Shown piece after piece: positions 53,878 to 64,000 of a DNA stretch of 64,000 nucleotides. Source of the DNA: Rusavskia elegans. Lineage: Eukaryota; Ascomycota; Lecanoromycetes; Teloschistales; Teloschistaceae. Within the stretch, counting starts at the first letter, position 1, and each line of letters opens with the position of its first letter. Location: assembly GCA_011316305.1 (NCBI GenBank), contig SAUG01000009.1, positions 434,001-498,000 on the forward strand, read 5' to 3'. The notes beneath the pieces are model-generated. The model was given only the letters and a program-made list of their open reading frames with translations. It had not been told where the DNA came from and did not search any database. A program made the position numbers and the translations under genes.

Positions 53878-54702
53878 CTAGACTATTGATAGCTTTGTCG
53901 CCGCAATGTCCAGCGCATCCACGTCCGGTGTCAACCTGGCGTATGCCTTTTTCGTTCCGTCTGGCCTAATGCTCAGTATTAGCCCAATATTCCTCCTTCC
54001 CGACTGCCAATGGTCGGATCGTAGGCCGTTCCAAGCCGATATACCCTCCGTCTTGATGCAACATACCTGATCAACGTGTTCACCTTCACACAATCGACAT
54101 CATACAGCTTCTTCAGCGCCTCCTTGATCTGCCTCTTATTCGCCTTGACGTCGCAGATGAATACCAAAGTATTATTCTCCTCGATCTTCTTCATCGCGCT
54201 CTCCGTATTCAGCGGGTGGATGATGATTTTGTGGGCATCGAGACGGGGTTCATGAGGGATGGATTTGCGGGGGTATTTGGGTGAGCGTGAAAGTTGGAGG
54301 GTCTTGGGTCGGTGGAAGGTTGTGCTGAGGCGGACTTTGCGGATTTTTTTGCTGTGGACCTGTTGAGGACCTTTGTTAGAGGAGGCTGCTTGATGAAGAG
54401 AAGGGTGGATTGGGGGTATGTACACCGCGGAGTGTGGCCTTTGCGGCGGCGGAGGCTTTGGCGTTGGGTTTCCCTGGTTTGGGACCTGAAAAGTTGTTCA
54501 ATTAGCTGATGCTCGTGATGGAGGGTGCTGCGCTCTATCCAAAGCTGTCATCCTGGGGCATTCTAGAATTGGTAGCTTGGAGTACAAGCCCGTGCTCCAG
54601 ATATCGACGTTGGGCTGACGATGTCGGCCGTACTTGTGCAACTCCAACTGTATAGAACGTTGACCTACCCTTCTTTACATCTTTCTTGTCTTTTGGCGCC
54701 AT
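53878..54702 (-). CDS. RPL25: 60S ribosomal protein uL23 (Rpl25/L23a)
   Basis: uL23 lies at the ribosome exit tunnel and docks SRP and translocon factors. Exons 54702-54669, 54485-54424, 54359-54067 and 53965-53878 give 158 aa. Joined sequence: [80 protein letters not shown] and [20 protein letters not shown], ending KLSIV. All are diagnostic. The first intron is 183 nt; RP introns may hold a snoRNA, but I found no convincing C/D or H/ACA boxes. Divergent from BMT2. Confidence 0.96.
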
Positions 54703-54926
54703 CGTTGCGGGATGTTATCGTTGACGTCGAGGTTCAAACATGGATCTAGTATGTAAACTTTTGATACTCGCTTAACGTCAACGCTGCTGTGTGGGTTCCA
54801 CTAGCGCATATCCTTAACCGAGCTTTCGCCGAATCGTTCAGCTTTCACGACCTTGGAATCCAACTTCACTATGAACTGAAACTAGGGATCGGGCTCCTGG
54901 AGCCGTCCAACTCTGCCTATTCGGCC
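54703..54926. promoter_or_regulatory. Shared divergent promoter, RPL25 / BMT2, with inverted TTGACGT pair
   Basis: 224 bp between start codons. CGTTGACGT (54719-54727) and its exact reverse complement ACGTCAACG (54775-54783) form a 9-bp inverted repeat 47 bp apart. TTGACGT also occurs upstream of LOC1 (470-476). The core resembles CRE/bZIP sites; the factor is unknown. Confidence 0.55.
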
Positions 54927-55823
54927 ATGGCAGCGAAAAAGAAGCGTAGAAAGCCCCTACTCCTGTCGCACACAAGACCTCCTTCGACAACCAAAACCCC
55001 CTCACTCTCATCGCAAGCAACTCGCTCGCTGATTCGCAAGCATCATACCTTAAAAAAGCAGCTCCACTCGGCAGCTTCTAATGGCGACATTGTATCAACG
55101 GAGAGAGTACAGGCACAGCTTGAAGCCTCCGGTGGCTTGCAGAAGTACCAAGAAGCAAGCATCCAAGGCCAATCTTCCGAGCGAGGTGGGGACTCAAGCA
55201 AGGTGCTGGTGGAGTGGCTCAGTGAATTCATATTGGAAGATAAGCGCCATGATCCCGCCGAGCTTGGAAGACTCCGTATGCTGGAAGTGGGAGCATTGAA
55301 AGTCGACAATGCCTGTTCTCGAAGCGGCATCTTTGATGTCACACGCATCGATTTGCATTCGCAGCATCCAAATATACAAACGCAAGATTTCATGCAAATG
55401 CCGGTTCCCTCGCCGGAAATGCTAGAGGAGGATGGCTTTGACGTCGTAAGTCTGAGTTTGGTAGTCAACTTTGTTGGACACGCTTTCTCAAGAGGGGAGA
55501 TGTTGAAGAGGGTCAGCAGCTTCTTGAGGTCTAGTAGAGAGTCTTCGAAGGAAGAAGCGAGGAGTTCATTCCCAGCGCTTTTCCTTGTACTCCCTGCTCC
55601 ATGTGTCACGAACTCGAGATATTTGGATGAAGATAGACTGGAGGGCATCATGATATCCTTGGGCTATGTGAAGACAAGGAGGAAACTCGGCAAGAAGCTG
55701 GTCTACTATCTGTGGCGGTACGAAGGAATCGGCACGAAAGAGGTGCAGATCGTGAGCTTCAAGAAGCAAGAGATTCGACCTGGAGCCAGCAGGAACAATT
55801 TCTCCATAGTTTTGCAGTGGTGA
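54927..55823 (+). CDS. BMT2: 25S rRNA adenine-N(1) methyltransferase BMT2
   Basis: Bmt2 methylates one adenine in 25S rRNA in the nucleolus. Single exon from 54927, 298 aa. It begins with a basic MAAKKKRRKPLLLSHTRPPS. A linker helix (LIRKHHTLKKQLHSA) leads to QASIQGQSS-like GGLQKYQEASIQGQ, then the Rossmann SAM domain: RLRMLEVGALKVDNACSRSG, FDVTRIDLHSQHPNIQTQDF and FDVVSLSLVVNFV. PALFLVLPAPCVTNSRYLDE and KLVYYLWRY close the domain. The frame is open 46 codons further upstream, but the basic start fits the family. Confidence 0.9.
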   Translation: MAAKKKRRKPLLLSHTRPPSTTKTPSLSSQATRSLIRKHHTLKKQLHSAASNGDIVSTERVQAQLEASGGLQKYQEASIQGQSSERGGDSSKVLVEWLSEFILEDKRHDPAELGRLRMLEVGALKVDNACSRSGIFDVTRIDLHSQHPNIQTQDFMQMPVPSPEMLEEDGFDVVSLSLVVNFVGHAFSRGEMLKRVSSFLRSSRESSKEEARSSFPALFLVLPAPCVTNSRYLDEDRLEGIMISLGYVKTRRKLGKKLVYYLWRYEGIGTKEVQIVSFKKQEIRPGASRNNFSIVLQW

Positions 55824-56436
55824 TTGAGATACCCCATGAGGACCTCGTCATGTCGAAAATCAATCGCAATGAGGGCGTACAACAGCCGATATCTCGATAA
55901 CGCATATCGTCTCAACGATTGCTTGGAGACCACATTAATATGATCGTAAAGGTTAGATCGATAGAGCAATAGCATTGTAGTGACTTGATTGTGCAACATG
56001 TCTTTTGGTTGCTATACACCCCCTACTGCAATCTATTCAAATCCGACGGAGAAGCAACTAAGCAGTGGCAAGCAACCTAGGTTTACTCAATTAACAGGCA
56101 ATTCAAACCTACCTTAATGATGTTTTACACAGCGCCAAGGAGCTCGCTGCCCGTGTGGTTTTCTAGTATCCAGGTTCTCCCCCTCTGATTCAACTCTACC
56201 CTGTTCTACCTCAGACCTATTCAATTCTTGGAAGTCAGCGAGGCATACCAACGTCGAGGGATTCTCGTACCTTCTCCGTCGAGAAACCGCGGGATCAACA
56301 TTTACAAGCGGGCAGGGCGTACCCTGCTCTGAGCTGCGATTAGATCGCTCAGAGCGTCACGGCGGAGAGCCGTCAGATCATCCCTCGACGGGATATCTGG
56401 GTGCGCTTCCTCGCTTGTTGCGAGGTTACCAAACCG
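55824..56436. other. Intergenic between convergent BMT2 and eRF1, with a dispersed repeat copy
   Basis: 613 bp; the repeat copy is at 55843-55921. No gene. Confidence 0.4.
55843..55921. repeat. Dispersed repeat copy B
   Basis: Homologous to 37505-37577 (see that entry). Like copy A it sits within about 100 bp after a stop codon. Confidence 0.65.
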
Positions 56437-57902
56437 TCAATCTGCATTTGAGATTAGCTGAAGCCTTTCTGACCTGCAAACGCCTGGAAACTCACCATCG
56501 TAAAACTCATCCTCTTCTTCGAAATCAGCAAGTTGCTCAAAATTGACCTTGTATCGAAGCATGGCCCCAATACCACCAAAGCCCTTGACGAACTGGTTTC
56601 CTTCGCTAGAGCGATCTGACACGAACTCGAGGTTGGCGCCAAAGTCTTTGTACTTTTCAGCAAGCCACTCAAGGAACGATCCCTGCTCGGCGACTTCCAT
56701 CTCTTGGCCAGTTTCTTTATCCATGAACATCTCACGGTCAAGCTCCGAAGTCTTGTTGGTGTGTAGGATGATCTCACTACCGGTCGATGTCTTGAGGACC
56801 CACCGCGTGTACTCCAAGTTTTCGTAGACGATGAGGGTTTCGGCAGCGCCAAGTTCAAGAGCTTTGAGAGTATCTTCCACCCCATAGCAGACCTTGCCAG
56901 TGTCCTGGCTGATCTCTTCGAAGTACTTGCCAATCAGCTTCTTTTCTTGGATGAATTTGACATTGCCAAGTGTTTCCGACGACAATTCGATAGCCTGATT
57001 GAAGCCGTTTTCGCCACCGTACGAAACATCAACAACCTTGATGACCTTGGTTTGTAAACGATTGTCGAACATATCCGACTGGTTCAGGTCGTTCTTGAAA
57101 TCCGCAGATCCAGCAAGTATAAGGCCCGAGACGTTGACTTTGTCGGCGGTGATGAAATTCTGGACCGCCAACTCCGAAACCTTCCGGACGTAGTTGTGTC
57201 GTTTCTCTTCTCGCAAACGAGCGAAGCGCAAGGCCGATTGACCACCGCGGCCATGCTTCTTGGGAAGGTCGACGGAGAATTTGTGAACGACGTCGCGAGT
57301 GTTGCCGCTCAGAGTTCCAAACAAAGCTCCGTTGCCCTGAAGTTCTGTCAGTTCACTTGAGGCCGGACGGGCGTAGAATAACATACGTCCATGATGATGA
57401 AACCGAACTTCTGATCCGACTCGAGCAGCTCACTCAGGGCTTCGGTATGGAATTTGTTGTCGCAGAGATAAAGAGAAGTATTGATGGGCTTGAAGGGCTC
57501 GAAGTCGATGTCTTTGGTTTTGTCTGATTAACGACCCAAAGCCTTGGAACAGTGGACTTTTCACTCACTGATCTTTCTTTCCTTGCCCTCTGATGTGATG
57601 ATTTCACCACAGTAAACGACCAATCCGTTTGTAGGGACCTTGTTGTAGAGCTTGAGACGCTGCTGGGTCGAGGTAATGGCCGAAAGCACGGAGAGCCGGT
57701 TGACTCGTGATTTGATGTTGGAGGCGGTCCCGTATTCTTCAGCCAACATCTTGGCGGCGCGGGATACCTGATCCTTGGGGGGTATAATGAGCGATATCAT
57801 AGAGGTACCGTTTCCTCTGGCAGCCTCGAGGCGCTTGATTAATTTCTTCACCTTCCAGATCTCAATGTTCTTCTCCGCCTCGTTGGCCTGAGGGGCGCTC
57901 AT
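56437..57902 (-). CDS. SUP45: Translation termination factor eRF1 (Sup45)
   Basis: eRF1 reads all three stop codons and triggers peptide release with eRF3. Exons 57902-57569, 57511-57387, 57336-56496 and 56441-56437 encode 434 aa. NIKS is at 62-65, YxCxxxF (YLCDNKF) at 126-132 and GGQ at 184-186. The last exon has only 5 nt: two bases complete the final Asp codon, followed by TGA, so the protein ends EEEDEFYDD. The intron before it (56442-56495, GTGAGT...TGCAG) is 54 nt. The exon 1/2 acceptor at 57512 gives [12 protein letters not shown], the family register. The start [10 protein letters not shown] is standard. Confidence 0.97.
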
Positions 57903-58829
57903 GGTGAGCAAACGACGTCCGAGTGACTGGCCAGGCGCCGGCGGGTCTTAAAAGATCCTTCTTCTAGACTTTGATGGAAGAAAAGAAGCAGTCGCTGGGG
58001 AAAGGGATTTTTAGGCACTTGACTTCGTGGTGGGATACGAAGAGGCTGTCAGTTTAAGTGATTAGCCGGATTTAACCGACTTGGCGCGGACAAGCCATTG
58101 ATTAGGTAATCCAGAGTACACAATTGTCTGCGCACTTTGTATCGCATTCTGATACTTCCGACACTGACCATCTGTTCAATCGTCCGCTGTGCCGTACCGC
58201 AGTGTGCTGTTGCTCCTCAAGGTATCAATGCAATGGCAAGCAGGCAAAGTGGCAATTACGAGTAGGCTGCGCCAGCCCTCGGCTCTTCCACGCAGTCTCA
58301 CCGGCCTCAACCTTCTCCCTCCAGAGTACCTTACCTTTTAAGAACAGCTGCGTCCCGACTGCCTGCGATACATTTTGCCGAGGGAAGCTCAGTAAAACGG
58401 GCAGAACGCCACCAGATCTACTTCAGATCTGAATTTTCCTCCACGCTCTTTCTTATCGGGCGCTAGACCCCGCACCGAAGCAATCCGGTCAGGTATTCGA
58501 AATCTTAGACACGGTCTAGACACTTCACAGGCTCTCACAATTTGTTGCTGCTTCATCTTTTTGCAATCATCTACCCTCTTCGACGTTGTCCTGTCAGCCA
58601 CTGGATCGTCTGCAGATCCGTCCGTTGTGCATATTGCATCCCACGTGATAGCACCTTTACCCCACTTCCTTATACAATATGGTACCCTGTCCGATTATTG
58701 TGCCGGTTATCGCTCTTGTCGTGATGCATACCCTAGTTTATCATCCCAATCGTCTCCTCGGACTTTTCCAGCCTTATCTTCAGCTCGAGACTCCATCATG
58801 AAAGTCCAACATATATCCGACGGGCCGAC
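57903..58829. promoter_or_regulatory. Divergent promoter region, eRF1 / AVT-type transporter
   Basis: 927 bp. Part is probably a long leader of the transporter gene. No gene recognised. Confidence 0.35.
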
Positions 58830-61073
58830 ATGACAGCTCCTGGCTCGAAAAGACCATACACATGGCAAGATTACGAACATGGCCGCAGCTCCCCAAGACA
58901 GGGTTCAATTGGTTCGGTCTCAAGTCGTGTTCACTTTGATGAGCCATCAGACCCTGCCGAGTCTGGTCATGTAGAGATCCCGCAAGGCAGTGGTGACAAT
59001 GGCTCGTCTGGTGGCCGCCTCCGCCGACGAAGGTACCTCGACGCAGCCATAATCAATCTTCGTACAATCTCCTGACAGGTGTCGTCCTACACAGATCGTC
59101 CATTTCTATGAGGATCAACTCTCTCGTTCAGGTCGGCGGCGTGAACAGTCTCGAGAACTTTGCCCGCTCGTGGCAACGCGCTGCCGGCTTCAACGAGCTA
59201 CCGCCGCGACCGGCTATCCTCGTTCCTGCCGCAGGAGACGATGAGGAACGGATAGGTGCTCGCCGCTCCGAACCTTCGCCAACGGAACGACGTTCTCTCC
59301 TTCGCCAACAGTTTGAGCGACAGGAGTCCGCTTCCCAGGCAGTACTCAGCGAGACTCCGTCATCGGCCAGCGATACACCGACAATCAAACCAGCTCCTGC
59401 GCGATCTCTCGACGCAGGAGCCCCCGACGTCCTTGACCGTGCCCCCTACTTGGCTTCCCCATACGCATCAAGCAACGGTGGGCTGTATGGATCTTTGTCT
59501 TCGCGGGTGAACGAATCATCACTGCAACATGCTGGGAGATTATTCGAGGAGCAACAACGTGTAGGTGCTGGAGAGCCAGACAAGGAAACTGAGCCACTCC
59601 TCATCCGACATGTCGAACAGGAAGATGGCACCATCATCCAAGAGGTCGTGGGTCGCTCGACTTTACCGCAGACCGTCCTGAACTCGGTCAACGTGTTGGT
59701 GGGTGTCGGCATACTGAGTTTGCCCCTGGCACTGAGTTATTCGGGTTGGGTCGTTGGTGTCCCATTCTTGCTATCGGCAGCGCTCGCGACAAGGTATACG
59801 GCAGTGCTCCTTGCGAAGTGCCTGAATCAATTTCCCAAGATGACGCACTTTTCTGAACTGGGACACGCTGCTTTCGGGATCAATATGTGGATTGCAATGG
59901 AAATACTTATCACCCTAGAGCTCGGAGCCGCTAACGTCGCCCTTGTTGTACTCTTCGCTGACAGTCTCAACGCGCTGATACCGGCCTGGGGTATTGTAGA
60001 ATGGAAGATCGTTTGCGGGATCATCATCCTCCCTCTGAATTTCGTGCCGTTGCGGTATCTCTCCATCACATCGGTTTTGGGGGTATTGTGCTCACTGGGA
60101 AGTTTGTCATCCCACATTCGGATACCATGTATGCCGTGCTAACTTGTATTAGTTTTGGTCCTCGTCTTCACCGATGGCGTGACGAAAGGCCATTCCCCAG
60201 GCTCTCTTTTAAAGCCCGCGCCAACGTATCCTTTTCCTCATCACTGGTCGACCCTGCCCTTAAGTTTCGGCCTTTTCATGGGTAAGCGGCGCGGTTCTCT
60301 AAGAAGCAAGATGGCGGCTGAATCCTAGGAGCTCCATGGGGAGGCCACACTGTGTTTCCGAGTATATATCGTGACATGCGACACCCCCGCAAGTTTCGAA
60401 AAGGACTTAACATCACCTTTAGCTTCACAGTAAGTGAGAAGCACTTAAAGTACCGGACTGCAACTGATGCCCGCAGTATCTCATCGATGCCTCAATGGCT
60501 GCTGTAGGTCTACTTATGTTTGGCAACTCTGTACGGGACGAGATTACCTCCAGTATCCTTCTCACGGTAGGCTATCCGCGGGCTATCTCTATTGCCATGG
60601 TAGTCTTCATCGGCATTATACCAATTACGAAAATCCCACTGAAGTAAGGTCCGAGCCTGCCAAAAGCTTCTCTAGCTTACTTGGGCACCAGTACACGTCC
60701 GATCGTCAGCTCTGCCGATAAGCTGCTTGGCTTGGATGCTCGACACGTCGCATCCTTGCCCGGTCTCGCTGGGATGCCAGGATATGTCCGTGGGCTACTT
60801 CGAGGCGTGATCCGATTAACAATCACGATCATGATTCTCATCATAGCGATCTTGGTGCCTTCTTTTGACACGGTCATGTCATTGATGGGCTCTGTCCTGT
60901 GTTTCAGCATCTGCATCATTCTACCGCTGGCGTTCTATTTGAAGATATTCCGCGACGAGATTGGGTGGAAGGAAAAAATACTTGACTGGTTCATGATAGT
61001 GGTGGCTACGATACTGGGCATAGTAGGGACGGTATGGGTCTGTTTACCAGCGAGCATGACCGGCGCCAGATGA
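58830..61073 (+). CDS. Vacuolar amino-acid transporter, AVT1 type
   Basis: AVT-type AAAP permeases exchange amino acids and protons across the vacuole membrane. Six exons: 58830-59032, 59095-60101, 60153-60281, 60329-60429, 60477-60643 and 60692-61073; 662 aa. The N-terminal 240 residues are cytosolic and disordered but carry family blocks (RRRRSSISMRINSLVQVGGV, NFARSWQRAAGFNELPPRP, TIIQEVVGRSTLPQTVLNSV). Eleven membrane segments follow from NVLVGVGILSLPLALSYSGW. Others include SELGHAAFGINMWIAMEILI, YLIDASMAAVGLLMFGNSVR and TITIMILIIAILVPSFDTVM. All five introns are 47-62 nt. Each was set by rejoining conserved segments, e.g. TYPFPHHWSTLPLSFGLFM with GAPWGGH. Confidence 0.9.
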
Positions 61074-62009
61074 TGCGTCCAACCGAATTGGACATGTGAC
61101 AACATACTCAAAGCTTCACGCCCGCTGCTTCGAGCATATACACTTCCCACACAGGTCTGTCCTATGCAATGAAGTAGACAATGGGATTCGAGGGAAGAAC
61201 TCCGCCAAGATCAAGCAAAGTCTCCACAGCATCGAACAGATGGTATTGTACCGCCACGTCCAGAGCGCTGAGAGGCGGAAGGGTTGCCCTAAGTAATGTC
61301 GCCATATAGGGAAGACTCGGTTTCCAGCGAGCGTTGACGTTTGCTCCTAGACCCCACCCATCTCGAGCCAGTTCTACAATACGCGTGCGAGTTGCCCAGT
61401 GTAATGGTATGTCAAACAGCTCAAGGCAATGATCCGGGAGATCGAGGACGCCTTCTCCTGCAGATGGCACTGAAGTCCAGAAGATGTTCACATGCACCCT
61501 GGATGGTGGGAGGAAACACCTTTCACCAGCGCCTTAAGGGCTTCTTTGGCCTCTTGTATCTCGGTGAAGGACAAAGTGTTGTTCGGTGTGTTCTGAAATC
61601 CTCGTCGCCAGCCCTGCAAGGCCTTAACCTTGTGGTTTGCCAATTAAGCTTGTTGGATACATCCGGAGTCGCTGAGGGAACCCTGTTTCTTGCGCCTGAC
61701 GGCTGTGAGAACAGACAGAAGACCAGACGCGTTCGTTGAGTCCAGATTTGGTTGCCGTCAGGAGAGGCGAATAGTAATAATGTTTCGTGGTACAGGTCGG
61801 TCCCATGAGATTCTGTCCTAATTTAGGCCTAGCGCGAGTACGTATAAGCCAGTTGACGACTTGACTGCCACAGATTCTCCTCTATCGGGCTACCGTATTC
61901 TCAAGAATCCCACGTTCTGATCCTCAGTAAACTTCTTCTGGCTTACCGTGTGCACCACGACGCCACTTTTGTGGCATAACGTGCTGTGGATGTTTAGAGC
62001 AGATCCGAA
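61074..62009. other. Stretch holding a broken ankyrin-like gene; PHA2 promoter
   Basis: 936 bp; see the pseudogene entry for 61162-61640. Nothing else seen. Confidence 0.35.
61162..61640 (-). pseudogene. Ankyrin-repeat gene fragment, frameshifted
   Basis: Minus-strand 61162-61430 reads ELFDIPLHWATRTRIVELAR, GANVNARW and LSALDVAVQYHLFDAVETLL, clearly ankyrin-like (PLHWA...GANVNA...LDVAVQ). Upstream, another frame reads TEIQEAKEALKALVKG, then GACEHLLDF, but these frames do not join by good splice sites and stops intervene. No start codon is evident. It is a relic of a fungal ankyrin gene, or less likely a badly resolved short gene. Confidence 0.5.
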
Positions 62010-63211
62010 ATGGATGGCACAGAACCCAAGAAGCCGAAGGTAGCTTATCTTGGCCCCGTAGCATCCTACAGTCACCAGGCAGCTCTAGCTTGCTTCGGCA
62101 ATGAGGAATACCTTCTAGAACCCCAAAGCCAGGTAATGACCCCAGCCCCGCTTGACTTTGGAGTTATCCCAGGCAAGCTAGGCATTCACCTCGATTGACA
62201 CGTCAATCGGATGCCCTGCCAAGCCATGGATAAGATATACTGCAGCCAATCTCATCTATACTGCCGAATCAGTTTTATTGCAGGCGTGCTGATTCCCGAA
62301 ATCTACTGCAGATCAAAGATGCCTTTGCCGCGGTGCAAGCAACCAACAGCGACGACTTCGCTGTCATCCCTTTCGAGAACAGCACCTATGGGACCGTAGT
62401 CTTCACATTGGATCTCCTTGTCGATCGCGAAGCCAAGTATCCCGATCTACTCGTCTGTGGAGAACTGTACCTTCCTGTGCATCATTGTCTCGCCGGCCAT
62501 CCGTCTAAGAGACGATCGGCGAACCTAGCTCATGAGCATGCCTGGGACGATGACAATCAGATGCAGGCGAACTGCAACCCGAAGCGTTCGTCGACGTTGA
62601 TGAAGGCTCTGCAGCACGTCTCTACGATCTACAGTCACCCGGCAGCCTTTGGACAATGTGAGCAGTTCCTGTCACTCTATCTGAAAGGGGTGGAGAAGCA
62701 GGAAGTCTCATCTACGAGCAGAGCTGCAGAGATCGTAGCTGAGGAAGGTCCCAGCAGTCGGTCTGCGGCTATCAGCAGCAGCCTTGCTGCTGACATCCAT
62801 GGCCTCAAGCTGCTGGCAGAGAGTATCCAGGATCAGGACGATAACTCTACACGATTCTTCGTGTTGAAGAACGGAAAGTCAAATCGACAAGGTCTAGCCC
62901 CATCGCCCCACCGACCTTTCGATGCGAATGGCGACTCATGGAAGACATTGATTTCTTTCACACTCCCGCAACAACCTAGTGGAACGTTAGCGGAAGTACT
63001 ACAGATATTCAAAAATCATGGGCTGAACCTTACCAGCATCAACAGCAGACCAAGCCTCGAGCACACATGGCACTATGTCTTCCTGATCGAGGTCCAAGGC
63101 AGGCGAGAAGAAGCCGATGATGGTGTCATGAACCAAGCATTCAAGGAACTGGATACAAAGACTAAAGGGTGGAAATGGTTGGGAAGTTGGAAAGACCGAA
63201 GCCCGACATAA
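62010..63211 (+). CDS. PHA2: Prephenate dehydratase PHA2
   Basis: Pha2 converts prephenate to phenylpyruvate in phenylalanine synthesis. Exons 62010-62132 and 62312-63211 encode 340 aa. Catalytic domain: KVAYLGPVASYSHQAALACF, IKDAFAAVQATNSDDFAVIP, FENSTYGTVVFTLDLLVD and the TRF motif in DDNSTRFFVLKNG. The C-terminal ACT domain (TLISFTLPQQPSGTLAEVLQ, NHGLNLTSINSRPSLEHTWH) probably senses phenylalanine. The 179-nt intron (GTAATG...CTGCAG) is the longest but one in the window and contains one copy of a dispersed repeat (62191-62234), suggesting it grew by insertion. Confidence 0.94.
62191..62234. repeat. Dispersed repeat copy inside PHA2 intron
   Basis: Matches 41433-41477 at about 38 of 45 positions (see that entry). 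Confidence 0.65.
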
Positions 63212-64000
63212 TACGACAATATGAGCTTTCAAGGTATCTAAGGACTTTCCAGACACTTCTCCAGATATCCTAGCCATTTGAGCGGACGAATAAACACAAT
63301 GTGGGCTCCAGTGCAGGAGCGAGAATTTGCATGAAAATGAGTGTGTATTGTATAATCTGGGAAGCAGGAGAAGAGGAAATCTACGGAGGATGGCACCAAA
63401 AGTTCAGAATACACGCTAAAGCTCTTAGGGGTGCGCTCCCGGTAACCCAGGCGACCGTAGGCTACGGTCGGCTTCTAGCGTATATTCTGGACTTTTGGTG
63501 CCATCCTCCGTATGAGTTGCTAAATAGTGCGCGTAATGAGTGAGCGCTAGGCCTATATAGGCAACGCTAGTCGTAATAGGAAATGCACGTGACCTCAGAG
63601 GTCGTTCTCCATCGCGTGTCCCGGAGTCATCTCCGCATCGACCCTAAATGCCATGTTCATGCAGGTCTTCACACAACGAATACAAAAGCTTTGTATTGAG
63701 AAGCCTGATGAGCCTCATCTGGAGATCTAGTCACATCTCTCGATCTGGTTGTCATTGTAGTGATGAAGCAAAGACTCAATATGCTCGACGTGATTGACCA
63801 ATAGCCTTTGTAGGACTCAGATTGGTATCCTGGTGTGTTTATTAGAACGGCAGTCAGACGTTCGTTGATTGGCTGACGGAGTCATGCATGACCCGAGACG
63901 GGTCTAGCGGCTGTCTACTGAACGACTTCAAACTTTTAAGCGTGGTGATAATAATCCCTCATCACCCTATGACAAACACTTCGCAAACAGTTGTCGTGCT
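63212..64000. other. PHA2 3' flank with a miniature transposon
   Basis: Holds the TA-flanked inverted-repeat element (63382-63512) and the palindrome GCCTATATAGGC near 63552-63563. No gene to the end of the window. Confidence 0.45.
63382..63512. mobile_element. Miniature inverted-repeat element with TA target duplication (Tc1/mariner-like MITE)
   Basis: A 127-bp element (63384-63510) begins CGGAGGATGGCACC and ends with the reverse complement, flanked by TA on each side (63382-63383, 63511-63512). The 35-bp terminal inverted repeats match at 33 of 35 positions; both mismatches are transitions. The 57-bp centre holds a perfect 9-bp palindrome (CGACCGTAG/CTACGGTCG around 63452-63470). No coding capacity. 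TA duplications are typical of Tc1/mariner/Fot1 transposases acting in trans. Confidence 0.82.

Noticed and set aside
54486..54668. snoRNA inside the 183-nt RPL25 intron
   Set aside because: GATGAC-like word present but no paired D box or H/ACA hairpins.

Overview
The window is nuclear DNA from a filamentous ascomycete (Pezizomycotina). The evidence is dense, intron-poor genes with short GT-AG introns (mostly 46-90 nt, often with a CTAAC/CTGAC-like branch site), a fungal CENP-A gene, fungal-only families (PET127, SMI1/KNR4, a PTH11-type receptor, a mannosylated-sphingolipid enzyme) and AT-rich, transition-rich repeat relics that look like repeat-induced point mutation (RIP). I cannot fix the class from sequence alone. 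No tRNA, rRNA, CRISPR array or secondary-metabolite cluster was found. I call 32 protein-coding genes plus one broken one, about one per 2 kb. All exon coordinates below were worked out by hand from reading frame, splice signals and known family sequence.

Layout. 1-14 kb: tail of FES1, LOC1, an EHT1/EEB1-type alpha/beta hydrolase, cohesin loader MAU2, CENP-A, a derlin, a VPS68/TMEM50 protein and mitochondrial PET127. 14-26 kb: a large PH-like/LRR protein, a SUR1-type MIPC mannosyltransferase facing a GDP-mannose transporter, a phosducin-like thioredoxin-fold protein, a small membrane protein and the ER-mitochondria tether MMM1. 26-43 kb: a looser, accessory-looking region with an APH-fold kinase-like protein, a dynamin-like GTPase, a PTH11-like receptor with a repeat-bearing proline-rich tail, a PNRC-motif protein and an F-box-like protein. 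Long gene-free stretches lie between them. 43-64 kb: a return to housekeeping genes: RBX1, SPC1, HTD2, SMI1/KNR4, a 77-aa protein, a polysaccharide deacetylase, TIM8, ribosomal protein uL23, the 25S rRNA methyltransferase BMT2, eRF1, an AVT-type amino-acid transporter, a broken ankyrin gene, prephenate dehydratase and a TA-flanked miniature transposon.

How genes relate. Several neighbours share a pathway. The Golgi mannosyltransferase and the transporter that supplies its GDP-mannose are convergent neighbours. uL23 and BMT2, both acting on the 60S subunit, share one 224-bp divergent promoter carrying an inverted TTGACGT/ACGTCAA pair. LOC1 and eRF1 add to a ribosome/translation theme. MMM1, PET127, TIM8 and HTD2 are mitochondrial. 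Derlin and SPC1 are ER membrane proteins. I did not find a clearly new multi-gene system. The most unusual items are two GC-AG introns within 2 kb, a 5-nt terminal exon in eRF1, the miniature element near 63.4 kb, and two pairs of diverged dispersed repeats, one copy of which lies inside a PHA2 intron.
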